Shown here piece by piece: positions 7,344-15,574 of a DNA stretch of 64,000 bases. A program made the position numbers and the translations under genes. The DNA lies in contig DKFS01000069.1 of NCBI GenBank assembly GCA_002452855.1, forward strand, positions 1 through 64,000. Direction: 5' to 3'. The stretch's first letter is position 1; each line of letters opens with the position of its first letter. This stretch comes from Sulfurospirillum sp. UBA6790. GTDB taxonomy: Bacteria > Campylobacterota > Campylobacteria > Campylobacterales > Sulfurospirillaceae. Under the pieces are notes generated by a model that had not been told where the DNA came from, made no database searches, and saw nothing but the letters and a program-made list of their open reading frames with translations.

Positions 7344-9190
7344 TAGTATTTCCTCTCTTCAATTTTAAACTGACCAACCACAACATCTTTCCATGCTAAG
7401 TGCATTTTACCGCTCTCATCCATCGTGACCATCGAGTGTTTTAAGAAGTTGGCATCATCACGTTTAAGGTAATCTTCTCTAAAGTGAGAACCACGTGATT
7501 CTTTGCGCGCTGTAGCTCCCATGAGTGCCGCACGTGATGCAAGCAGTAAATTACCAAGCTCTACATACTCTGTAAATGCCGTGTTGCATACAGGGTTTGC
7601 ATTTGGAATGCGCAGTGCGTCATAGCGTGCTTGTAATTCCACATGCTTTTCTGCAAGGGCGAGCATTTTTGATTCGGTACGGAAAATTCCCATGTTATAC
7701 CAGTTCGCAGCACCCAGTTCTTCACGAAGGGCGTACATATCATTGACATTGCCTTTGTTTGAGCCTGTAATCTCTTTAAAGTGGCTTATCCATTTTAGGG
7801 TTAAGTCGGTAAGGCGTTTGCCAGCACCAAAATCTGCTTTTGCCGCATACTCTGCAGCATTAATACCTGCGATTTTTCCTGTAACGGTTGCATCACACAA
7901 GGAGTTACCACCCAAACGGTTTGCGCCATGAATGGAGACACATGCTGCTTCACCTGCTGCAAAAAGTCCAGGAGCGGTTGTAGCCATGGTATCCAGACTC
8001 GTCACATCAATACCACCCATGGAGTAGTGCGCTGTTGGACGAATCGCAATTGGTTTTTCGACCAAGTCCATGTTTTCAAACAAAAGACCAATATGGCGAA
8101 TTTGAGGTAAATCTCTCATGATTTTTTCACGACCTAAATGCGTTACATCAAGAAGAACATAGGCTTCCATATCATGACCAAAACCACGACCTTCACGAAT
8201 TTCATTCTCAATAGAACGAGAAACGATATCACGAGGGGCTAGTTCCATTTTATTAGGAACGTAACGTTTCATAAAACGCTCGCCTTGGTTATTGAGTAAG
8301 ATACCACCTTCACCACGTGCCGCTTCAGTAATGAGTGTTCCACCATGACAGACACCCGTTGGGTGAAATTGAAGCATTTCAGGGTCTTTAAACGTTAAGC
8401 CCGCTCTTAAGGCTGCTGCCGCACCATCGCCTGTTGCGATGTAAGGTGTGGATGTTCGGTTCCAAAAGACGCGGGTATAGCCACCTGTTGCTAAAACGAC
8501 GGATTTCGCGCGAACAGGAGCGATGTCGCCGGTACGAATGTTACGAAGCACGACACCTTCACAGTGACCATTTTCGATGCTCAGGTCTAACATATGATGG
8601 TCCATCAAGAATTTCACACCGTGTTTGAGGGCATCATCTAAACAGGTATGTGTCAAAATATGTCCCGTTTTATCGGCAGCAAAGTTACAGCGTTTCTTTG
8701 CCGCACCACCGGCAAAACGTTTCGCAACATGTCCGTTGCTATCACGAGAGAAAGGCATACCGATATAATCTAGCTCATGAATTGCGGCACCTGCATAAGT
8801 CGCAAATTTCATTGCTGTGTCTTGATCGACTAAGTAATCACCACCTTTTACCGTATCTTTAGCATGTGATTCGAATGAATCTCCATCACTAAAATCAATT
8901 ACACCGTTAATTCCACCTTCGGCCATCGTCGTAGCACTTCTCGTTGGCATCACTTTGCTGACAACCACAACGCTTAGATTGGGGTTATTCTTTCTAGCCG
9001 CAACTGCCGCCCTAAGGCCTGCAGCACCGGAACCAATAATCAAAACATCGCAACTTGGCATACCCGATGTATTGGTAAACGTCGTAGAAGAAGCAAACGC
9101 TTTTTCAATGCCTGTTGTACTGACCGCCAATGCACCCATGGTAATACAAGCTGATTGCAGAAATTCTCTTCTGGTAAACTGTTCACTCAT
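7343..9190 (-). CDS. mfrA: 8-methylmenaquinol:fumarate reductase, Tat-exported flavoprotein MfrA
   Basis: 615 residues of the SdhA/FrdA flavoprotein family. It begins with a twin-arginine signal (FTRREFLQSA, then a hydrophobic stretch and cleavage near AFASS), the hallmark separating MfrA from cytoplasmic FrdA/SdhA. The FAD-binding motif VLIIGSGAAGLRAAVAAR and the covalent-FAD/active-site regions (HPTG, EAARGEGG, GGNSL) are present. It reduces fumarate in the periplasm with low-potential methylmenaquinol. The Campylobacter homologue also reduces mesaconate and crotonate (published family knowledge). RBS GAGGAA precedes the ATG. First gene of the operon. Confidence 0.93.
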   Translation of the reverse strand: MSEQFTRREFLQSACITMGALAVSTTGIEKAFASSTTFTNTSGMPSCDVLIIGSGAAGLRAAVAARKNNPNLSVVVVSKVMPTRSATTMAEGGINGVIDFSDGDSFESHAKDTVKGGDYLVDQDTAMKFATYAGAAIHELDYIGMPFSRDSNGHVAKRFAGGAAKKRCNFAADKTGHILTHTCLDDALKHGVKFLMDHHMLDLSIENGHCEGVVLRNIRTGDIAPVRAKSVVLATGGYTRVFWNRTSTPYIATGDGAAAALRAGLTFKDPEMLQFHPTGVCHGGTLITEAARGEGGILLNNQGERFMKRYVPNKMELAPRDIVSRSIENEIREGRGFGHDMEAYVLLDVTHLGREKIMRDLPQIRHIGLLFENMDLVEKPIAIRPTAHYSMGGIDVTSLDTMATTAPGLFAAGEAACVSIHGANRLGGNSLCDATVTGKIAGINAAEYAAKADFGAGKRLTDLTLKWISHFKEITGSNKGNVNDMYALREELGAANWYNMGIFRTESKMLALAEKHVELQARYDALRIPNANPVCNTAFTEYVELGNLLLASRAALMGATARKESRGSHFREDYLKRDDANFLKHSMVTMDESGKMHLAWKDVVVGQFKIEERKY

Positions 9191-9681
9191 AAGATTTCCT
9201 CTAATTAAAATAGATTTTGCTTAAGAATACTTAGCATGAAACTTTCTAACCATTCTTAAAATAAAACTTCAAGTGTGATGACATTATGGGATATAAACGT
9301 CATAACAACTCAAAATAACTCAACGACCTCTTTTGCCATAAAATCAATTTTAATTGTTAAATCTGCTCTATGTTTTTTTATCTCAGGGCTCGATTTTAAA
9401 TAAAAATTGACTCTATTATTTCTAAATATTTAGGGCAAAGGCCCAAAAAGTATCAAACGATTGCCGATATGGAGGCATCCTGTTTAATATTTTTCCTCTA
9501 AATGGCAATTTATTTTATTAAAAAACTTTAATATTGATACTTTAGAAATATTTCAGAATTTTAGCGATTAAGTCTGTCGCATACCTTGCACATGTCATTA
9601 CAATACGCATGGCTAAAAAAATTTATTCTTTTAAGAGCTTATGCTATGATTGCAACAATCTTTATACCTAAGAGAACGTCA
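9191..9681. promoter_or_regulatory. 491-bp divergent promoter region between mfrA and the TctD-like gene
   Basis: Very AT-rich. It must carry the promoters for mfrABC (minus) and the two-component operon (plus). I see a small GGGC-AAAG-GCCC hairpin followed by a short A-run near 9432-9448, and imperfect dyads, but no perfect TTGAT-N4-ATCAA box. An in-frame ATG at 9586 would extend the regulator by 32 residues; I reject that start. Confidence 0.4.
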
Positions 9682-10350
9682 ATGAGAATTTTAGTCCTTG
9701 AAGACAATGAAACATTAGCATTAGGAATTTCACATGCACTTAGTCATGCAGGGTATGCCGTCGATGTCCTAAACGATGGTATTGAAGGCAAGCAAGTTTT
9801 AGAATATGAGCCTTATGACCTTTTAGTATTAGACCTTGGATTGCCGAATTTAGACGGGATGGATTTATTGCATTATTTAAGAAAACATCAGTCTAAAATT
9901 CCTGTTTTGATCATCTCGGCACGTGATAAATTGGATCAAAAAATTTTAGGATTAGAAAGTGGTGCCGATGATTATTTGTGCAAGCCTTTCGCCCTTGAAG
10001 AGGTTGTTGCGCGTGTCAATGCCCTTTTACGACGTGTACTACAAGATGGACTCTCTTTAATTACCATAGGCAATCTTGTGTTTGATACCAATTCGCGAAC
10101 CCTTACATGTAAAGGTGAGCGTGTTGATTTAAGTTACCGCGAAACCAGTATTTTCGAGCAACTGCTTCTGCATGCTAATCAAGTATTAAGTAAAGAGAAC
10201 ATCGCTTCTCATATCGCTGCATTTGACGACAATTTTAATCCAACTGCTATTGAAACCTATATTTCAAGACTTCGTAAAAAAATTGGAGACAATGCGACGC
10301 TTCAAACCGTGCGAGGATTGGGATATATTTTAATTACCAAACCTCAATGA
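9682..10350 (+). CDS. tctD: OmpR-family response regulator, TctD-like
   Basis: 222 residues: receiver domain (MRILVLEDNE start, phospho-acceptor Asp in LVLDLGLPNLDG near residue 51, conserved Lys in CKPF) and a C-terminal winged helix ending TVRGLGYIL. The start at 9682 matches the family; the longer frame adds an unrelated 32-residue leader. It overlaps its kinase by 4 bp and lies in front of a tripartite tricarboxylate transporter, so control of that transporter is the obvious guess. One copy of the TTACATGTAAA motif lies inside the gene (10103). Confidence 0.85.
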   Translation: MRILVLEDNETLALGISHALSHAGYAVDVLNDGIEGKQVLEYEPYDLLVLDLGLPNLDGMDLLHYLRKHQSKIPVLIISARDKLDQKILGLESGADDYLCKPFALEEVVARVNALLRRVLQDGLSLITIGNLVFDTNSRTLTCKGERVDLSYRETSIFEQLLLHANQVLSKENIASHIAAFDDNFNPTAIETYISRLRKKIGDNATLQTVRGLGYILITKPQ

Positions 10351-11729
10351 AAACGTTTTCGATCCGCTCACGCCTTATCGATCTGCTTAGTTACTCTTTG
10401 ATTGTCGTGGCGCTGGTCGCTTTTGGCTCTTTATTTCTTTTTTTACAATATAAGGTGAACAAACATTTTGATGATGCTCTGCTTTCTGAAGCACGCAATA
10501 TCATCAATCGACTTTATGTACAAAACGGTGAAATCCAATTTAAAGTGCCAGAACTGGGGATCAACCTGCAAACGGCTTCAGGCAAAGGAAGTGTTTTTTA
10601 CGCCATTGAAGACGATTATAGAACGACTATTTCAGGCTTTGAAGCCATTCCTAGGCCGCTTTTAAATAAACGCCTCAACGACGTCACGTTCTACGATGCT
10701 ATCTATGCGGGTGAGGATATTCGAGCCTTACTGATTACGCATAAAATGTATCGCAACAGTATTCCTTATAACGCTACGATTATTGTTGCAGAAACCCTCG
10801 AAGACCGTTATAGTATGATTGAAGAAATTTTTATAGCCATTAGCGGCGTCACCTGCATTATCATTTTTGTTGTCATTGCAATTTCATTATTTGCGGTCAA
10901 TAAAGGACTTGAACCTCTGATTGATCTTCAACACTCTATTCAAAAACGTGACATCCATGACTTAACGCCTATTGATGAGCACCGTATCCCTCTTGAGGTT
11001 CTCTCATTGGTGAAAAGTATTAATCAGCTGTTTATCAAACTTAAAAAAAGTTTTTCACATATTGAGCACTTTAATGCCGATGTATCACATCAACTGCGTA
11101 CACCACTGGCAGAACTTAAGGTTGTTTTACAGATGGGAGAATCATTACACGAAGCACACACAAAAGAGCAGTGCATCAGGATCGTTGATACAATGACGCA
11201 TACCACACAACAACTTTTGATGTACGCCAAAACCAATCCCGATGCGTTTGATAGGGTACGTTTCAAACCTTTAGACCTTTATGAATTGTGCGAAAAAGTC
11301 GCTATGGCAAAAGTACCGTTCATTTATGCCCAAGGATTTGAATTTGCCTTTGACGCTCAAGAGGGATTATGGATCAACGGTGGTCCTATTATTTTAGAGA
11401 GCCTTATCCAAAATCTTCTCGATAATGCGCTCATTCATGCAAGAGACAATGAAAATAAACCGATGGGAACGATTACGCTGAGTCTTCATGAGGAAAACCA
11501 GCGAATTATCTTAAGCGTATGTGATGAAGGACCTGGTATTGCTAAAGAGTATTTGGAGAAGGTTTGCGAGCGCTTTTTTCGTGTAGATATGAACAAACAT
11601 GGCAGTGGATTAGGGCTTGGAATTGTTCAGCATATCGCGCAGCTACATAATGCGACTATGTCGCTTAGCAATCGCTTGCCGCATGGATTAGAAGTTCGTA
11701 TAAGCTTTCCTCTAGTGTTGCAACAGTAA
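10347..11729 (+). CDS. tctE: Sensor histidine kinase, TctE-like
   Basis: 460 residues: TM1 (about 12-34), a periplasmic domain of ~125 residues, TM2 (about 160-182), HAMP, HisKA with phospho-His248 in DVSHQLRTPLAEL, and HATPase_c with an N box (NLLDNALIHA) and G boxes (DEGPGIA, GSGLGLGIV). The layout matches TctE, which senses tricarboxylates with help from a TctC-type binding protein. Its 3' end overlaps the convergent orphan binding-protein gene by 18 bp. Confidence 0.85.
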   Translation: MKTFSIRSRLIDLLSYSLIVVALVAFGSLFLFLQYKVNKHFDDALLSEARNIINRLYVQNGEIQFKVPELGINLQTASGKGSVFYAIEDDYRTTISGFEAIPRPLLNKRLNDVTFYDAIYAGEDIRALLITHKMYRNSIPYNATIIVAETLEDRYSMIEEIFIAISGVTCIIIFVVIAISLFAVNKGLEPLIDLQHSIQKRDIHDLTPIDEHRIPLEVLSLVKSINQLFIKLKKSFSHIEHFNADVSHQLRTPLAELKVVLQMGESLHEAHTKEQCIRIVDTMTHTTQQLLMYAKTNPDAFDRVRFKPLDLYELCEKVAMAKVPFIYAQGFEFAFDAQEGLWINGGPIILESLIQNLLDNALIHARDNENKPMGTITLSLHEENQRIILSVCDEGPGIAKEYLEKVCERFFRVDMNKHGSGLGLGIVQHIAQLHNATMSLSNRLPHGLEVRISFPLVLQQ

Positions 11730-12689
11730 ATGCGCATTTTGCTCATATATCCAAAATGTATCATGCATGAATTTCGTTGATTTTTTAGGTCCCGTCCATG
11801 TACTCCCTATTCGTTCTTCTCGTAAATATTTTTGCACCTCTTTTTTTGCCAAAACTTTTAAAAAGCCTGTTACCAAGATATCGTAGCGTTCTGGGTATTT
11901 TTCTTTCAATGATTTTGCAACAGCAAAACCTCTCATAGAACCGGTAAAAAGAGGAATTTGAAAACCAAGCGGCTCTATGGCCTCATTCACAGTAGGGACA
12001 TCCCACTGAGGATGACGTTCTGCACTCGATACCGCGAGAGTTCGTATCTGCTCGCGAATCAATTCACTGCCTTGCGAGCTAATAATAATCACATCGACTT
12101 GTTTATCTTTGATAGCATCGCGTGCCATTTTTCCGTTATTAAAAAGGCGAATTTCAACATTATTTTCAGGAATACCGTAATACTTTAAAAGTATTTTCAA
12201 CAGTATATGCCCACTCGAATCCTCCATCACTGCAATTTTCAATTTTTTCTTTTTCTCTTTGAGTATTTTGAGAATATCCGGCAAAGATTTAAAACTCGAA
12301 TCGGCGTGAACAGCGATAATATCGTGATCAAACCACTGAAGATTGATAAAATCAAAATCATCAAGCGAATAATTAGCGTGATTCACTAAAATCGAATACG
12401 CGAGATAGGGGGTAAAAGTGGAACAAAAAATTGTATAACCATCATCCGGTTGAGATAAGAAATAAGAAGCCGCAACCTGAGAGCCTTCTCCTTCCATATT
12501 GATGATTTCAATGTCTGTTTTAAACATCTCGTGTAAGAAAGGTTTCATAGCGCGTGCCAGCCTGTCACTACTCCCTCCTACCCCGAATCCAACAATAAGA
12601 CGTATAGGCTTTTGTGGGAAAAAATCGCCTGATTGAAGCGTTGAATAGCCAAAAAAGATTACAAAAATAAAACACCATAAACGCATCAT
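11712..12689 (-). CDS. Orphan TctC-like periplasmic binding protein (possible sensory partner of the kinase)
   Basis: 325 residues with an N-terminal signal (MMRLWCFIFVIFFGYSTLQS) and the Bug/TctC motifs FPQKPIRLIVGFGVGGSSD and LRTLAVSSAERHPQ. The RBS AAGGA fits the ATG at 12689 better than the upstream in-frame one. It is not next to the TctBA pair and is diverged from the second TctC (13995), with longer lysine-rich loops. In Bordetella a TctC-type protein (BctC) signals to the BctE kinase; the overlap with the tctE-like gene suggests a similar sensing role. That is inference; it could also serve the TctBA permease with another substrate. Confidence 0.8.
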   Translation of the reverse strand: MMRLWCFIFVIFFGYSTLQSGDFFPQKPIRLIVGFGVGGSSDRLARAMKPFLHEMFKTDIEIINMEGEGSQVAASYFLSQPDDGYTIFCSTFTPYLAYSILVNHANYSLDDFDFINLQWFDHDIIAVHADSSFKSLPDILKILKEKKKKLKIAVMEDSSGHILLKILLKYYGIPENNVEIRLFNNGKMARDAIKDKQVDVIIISSQGSELIREQIRTLAVSSAERHPQWDVPTVNEAIEPLGFQIPLFTGSMRGFAVAKSLKEKYPERYDILVTGFLKVLAKKEVQKYLREERIGSTWTGPKKSTKFMHDTFWIYEQNAHLLLQH

Positions 12690-12864
12690 AGAGTGTTCCT
12701 TATCCAAAAATCATTTTTAGTATAACATAAGCTACATTACATGTAACAATTAGTAATCATCTTCATGTCATTCACGGTCATATTTTTTCATTTTTGAGGG
12801 TGCAAGGTTCACGACAGACTTCAATGTTAGCATCAGCCCAAAGTAAATCTCAAGGAGGCTATAG

Positions 12865-13977
12865 ATGCGAGCATTTCCGTGTGTCATCATGCGTGGCGGA
12901 ACCTCAAAAGCAGCTTTTTTTAAAACAGAGGACATCCCAAAAGATGAAAAAGAGAGAGATGCATTTCTCCTAGATGTTATGGGAAGTCCTGATGCGAGGC
13001 AAATTGACGGTTTAGGTGGAGGCAATTCACTTACTTCTAAAGTCGCTATTATCGGTCACTCTAGTCGAGACGATGCCGATGTCGATTATACCTTTTGCCA
13101 AGTCAGCATTACGGATAAAATGGTCGATACCAAAGGGAATTGCGGCAATATTTCATCAGCCGTCGGCCCATATGCGGTCAATGAAAAAATGGTGCATGCA
13201 GAAGATGGAATGGTATGCGTGCGTGTCTATAATACCAACACAAAAAAAATCATCCTTTCACGCTTTTTAGTCAAAGACGGTATGGCTGTTGAAGAGGGTG
13301 ATCTTGAAATTCCTGGTGTTCCAAACCGTGCCGCAGCCATTGAGATAACCTTCAGTGACCCTGAAGGCGCTGTCACGGGAAAACTCTTACCCACCGACAA
13401 TGTGATACAAAACGTAACAACATCATTCGGTGAACTTCCCGTTTCTATTGTCGATGCAGGCAATCCACTTATTTTCATGAAAGCTTCTGATCTTGGGCTT
13501 AGAGGCAATGAATTACCTGCCGAATTGGACGATGCGGCCTTGGCTCGTATTGAAGAAGTTCGCTCCATTGGTGCCGAATTGTGTGGATTTTGCCCAAAAG
13601 AGCGTGCAACAAAAGAGAGTCCTGCCGTTCCAAAAGCAACCTTGATTGATGTACCTACGACCTATAACGATGTCAAAGGAAGAAGTTGGAATGCAAACAG
13701 CTATGACATCTCTTTACGGATGATGTCTATGCAAAAACCCCATCAAGCTTTAGCCGTTACAGGAGCGGTATGTGTGACGTTTGCGTCAAAGGTGGAAGGC
13801 TCTTTAGTCTATGACATCACCAAGAACGTTCAAGGTGATTTACGCATCGGACATCCAGGCGGCATAATGCAGACAAAATACTATGAAGATGAAAACAAAA
13901 AAGGCGTGACAGTGCTTAGAACAGCTAGGCTCATTATGAAAGGTGTGGTTTACACCAAAAACAGCTATACAATTTAA
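12865..13977 (+). CDS. PrpF-family isomerase (aconitate/methylaconitate or oxalomesaconate type)
   Basis: 370 residues, full length for PrpF (DUF453). It opens FPCVIMRGGTSKAAFF with the family's R-G-G-T-S-K signature and carries IDGLGGGNSLTSKVAI and KGNCGNISSA (catalytic-type Cys). Family members isomerise C=C bonds of unsaturated tricarboxylates, for example trans- to cis-methylaconitate or 4-oxalomesaconate tautomers. First gene of a plus-strand run with tctCBA and porin; strong RBS AAGGAGG. Substrate cannot be decided from sequence, but the transporter context suggests an imported aconitate-like acid. Confidence 0.88.
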   Translation: MRAFPCVIMRGGTSKAAFFKTEDIPKDEKERDAFLLDVMGSPDARQIDGLGGGNSLTSKVAIIGHSSRDDADVDYTFCQVSITDKMVDTKGNCGNISSAVGPYAVNEKMVHAEDGMVCVRVYNTNTKKIILSRFLVKDGMAVEEGDLEIPGVPNRAAAIEITFSDPEGAVTGKLLPTDNVIQNVTTSFGELPVSIVDAGNPLIFMKASDLGLRGNELPAELDDAALARIEEVRSIGAELCGFCPKERATKESPAVPKATLIDVPTTYNDVKGRSWNANSYDISLRMMSMQKPHQALAVTGAVCVTFASKVEGSLVYDITKNVQGDLRIGHPGGIMQTKYYEDENKKGVTVLRTARLIMKGVVYTKNSYTI

Positions 13978-13994
13978 AATTGAAGGAGCAGACA

Positions 13995-14954
13995 ATGAAA
14001 AAATGGTTGCCGATTATGGCATTAGCACTTATGGGCCTTGTTTCCAACGCCACCGCTGCATACCCCGAGCGTCCTATTGAGATGGTGGTTCCTTTTGGCG
14101 AAGGCAGTGCCAGTGATATTTTTGCACGAAAATATGCAGAGTTATTAACAACAAAACTTCCACAACCCGTCCAAGCGATCAATAAAAAAGGCGGTGGCGG
14201 GCTCATCGGCATGGTCTATGCGGCACAACAAAAAAACAACGGCTATACCGTCTTAGAGATTACCCCTTCACATGTCATTGCCGATGTTTTAGGCACGGCT
14301 CCCGTGAAGTTAATGCGCGATTTTGAGCCTTTATGCCGTATCCAATCTGACATGTATATTTTAGGTGTACAAAAAAACAGTAAATTTAAAAATTTTAAAG
14401 AGATGGTCGAATACGGTCGTCAAAATGAGCTCACTTTTGCCGGCGTGAGCCCAGGTGGTTTAGATGATATGACGCTCGCGGCACTTGCTGATGCGACCAA
14501 TATGAAAATCAAATTTGTCCCTTATAAATCAGGCTCTGAAGTCAAAGCAGCTGTACTGGGTGGTGAAGTAGATATTTACCTCGATAAAGTTATCTCTGCG
14601 GTCAATTATATCAAAGACGGCTCGATTCGCCCGATGGTTGTTTTGAGTGACAAGCGCATTGATGAAATCGATGCTTTCAAAGACGTCCCAACAACGGTTG
14701 AGCTTGGATACAACGTTACTATCGGCTCTTGGAGAGGGTTTGTGGTAAAAAAAGGAACTCCTAAAGAAGCTAAGGAACGTTTACTTAAAGCGATAAAAGA
14801 GGTCTATGACTCCAAAGAGTATCAAGCCTTTGCAGAGCAAACTTTGACCAATATTGCACCGGGCTTCTTGGATGCGGAGGGCTTTAAAAAGCAATGGGAA
14901 ACAGAATATCAAATCTTTGACCCTATTGCGAGGAAGATAGGACTTAAAAAATAG
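13995..14954 (+). CDS. tctC: Tripartite tricarboxylate transporter, periplasmic binding protein TctC
   Basis: 319 residues with a signal peptide (MKKWLPIMALALMGLVSNATA) and the Bug-family start YPERPIEMVVPFGEGSASD. It captures a carboxylate in the periplasm for the TctBA permease. Start chosen at ATG 13995 with RBS AAGGAG seven bases upstream rather than the TTG at 13980. Eighteen bases after prpF; followed by a structured repeat and then tctB. Confidence 0.9.
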   Translation: MKKWLPIMALALMGLVSNATAAYPERPIEMVVPFGEGSASDIFARKYAELLTTKLPQPVQAINKKGGGGLIGMVYAAQQKNNGYTVLEITPSHVIADVLGTAPVKLMRDFEPLCRIQSDMYILGVQKNSKFKNFKEMVEYGRQNELTFAGVSPGGLDDMTLAALADATNMKIKFVPYKSGSEVKAAVLGGEVDIYLDKVISAVNYIKDGSIRPMVVLSDKRIDEIDAFKDVPTTVELGYNVTIGSWRGFVVKKGTPKEAKERLLKAIKEVYDSKEYQAFAEQTLTNIAPGFLDAEGFKKQWETEYQIFDPIARKIGLKK

Positions 14955-14965
14955 GTAGTTAAAAA

Positions 14966-15047
14966 ATGCACCGAAGGTGCGTGGGCATTGCGCCGAGCAA
15001 AACCCAGCGTTAGCGTAGTCTCTGGAGCTTTGCTTCAGAGGCGTGTT
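14966..15047 (+). repeat. Structured dispersed repeat, copy A
   Basis: About 80 bp, also present at 46222-46302. It folds into three successive hairpins: GCACC-GAA-GGTGC; a TGGG...CCCA stem with inner TTGC/GCAA pairs; and a CTCTG-GAGC-TTT-GCTT-CAGAG stem. The conserved linker CCCAGCGTTAGCGTAG is identical in both copies. It lies between tctC and tctB, where it could reduce read-through or set mRNA stability to give more binding protein than permease. No ORF. Confidence 0.7.
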
Positions 15048-15072
15048 AAGAGTTAAAAAAAAGGGGTTCTCC

Positions 15073-15561
15073 ATGGGAGAGATTATATTTCACATTGTCT
15101 TATTAATATTGCTAGGCTTTTTTTACAACGACGCACTCAACATTGATACCACGCGCGTGACGGATGTGGTAGGAGCTGCTGGTTTTCCAAAAGCCATTAT
15201 TCTGCTAGCTTTTATTTTAACGGCTGTTTCGCTCTATAGCGCATTTCGAAAGTATAACGAACACAGTGCATCGGAAATACCCAAACAATGGCATATTGAA
15301 GAGTTGAACATTCAATTTATAGGAGTGATTGCTTCCATTGTCGCTTTTATTTTTGCCAGTGACATCATTGGGTATCTTTTAGGGTCTACCGTTCTCATAG
15401 CGGTTCTTATGGTATTGCTTGGACAAAGAAAACCTGTCAAGATTGCCGCTATTTCTGTGAGTGTGGCCTTTGGGTTCACGATGGTTTTTGGAAAACTTTT
15501 ACATGTACCGCTCCCTCGGGGTGCGGGGTTTATTCAAGACCTTAGCTTCTTGCTGTATTAA
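15073..15561 (+). CDS. tctB: Tripartite tricarboxylate transporter, small membrane subunit TctB
   Basis: 162 residues with about four hydrophobic helices (near residues 5-22, 33-52, 82-105, 112-140), the size and topology of TctB. RBS AAGGGG precedes the ATG at 15073; the GTG ten codons upstream is less likely. It pairs with TctA in the inner membrane. Sequence is poorly conserved in this family, so the call leans on position between tctC and tctA. Confidence 0.85.
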   Translation: MGEIIFHIVLLILLGFFYNDALNIDTTRVTDVVGAAGFPKAIILLAFILTAVSLYSAFRKYNEHSASEIPKQWHIEELNIQFIGVIASIVAFIFASDIIGYLLGSTVLIAVLMVLLGQRKPVKIAAISVSVAFGFTMVFGKLLHVPLPRGAGFIQDLSFLLY

Positions 15562-15574
15562 AAAAGGAGTTGTT

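Noticed and set aside
7561..9224. Several opposite-strand ORFs across mfrA
   Set aside because: They are shadows of mfrA codon structure with no domains or ribosome-binding sites.
9586..9681. Longer start for the TctD-like regulator
   Set aside because: The extra 32 residues have no similarity to receivers, and MRILVLED at 9682 is the standard family start.
15498..15507. Counting TTTACATGTACC and TTACATGTAGG (36987) as copies of the iterated palindrome
   Set aside because: They break the dyad on one side; left out of the counts.
15461..15574. 38-residue extension of TctA
   Set aside because: It overlaps tctB, has no homology, and AAAGGAG precedes ATG 15575.
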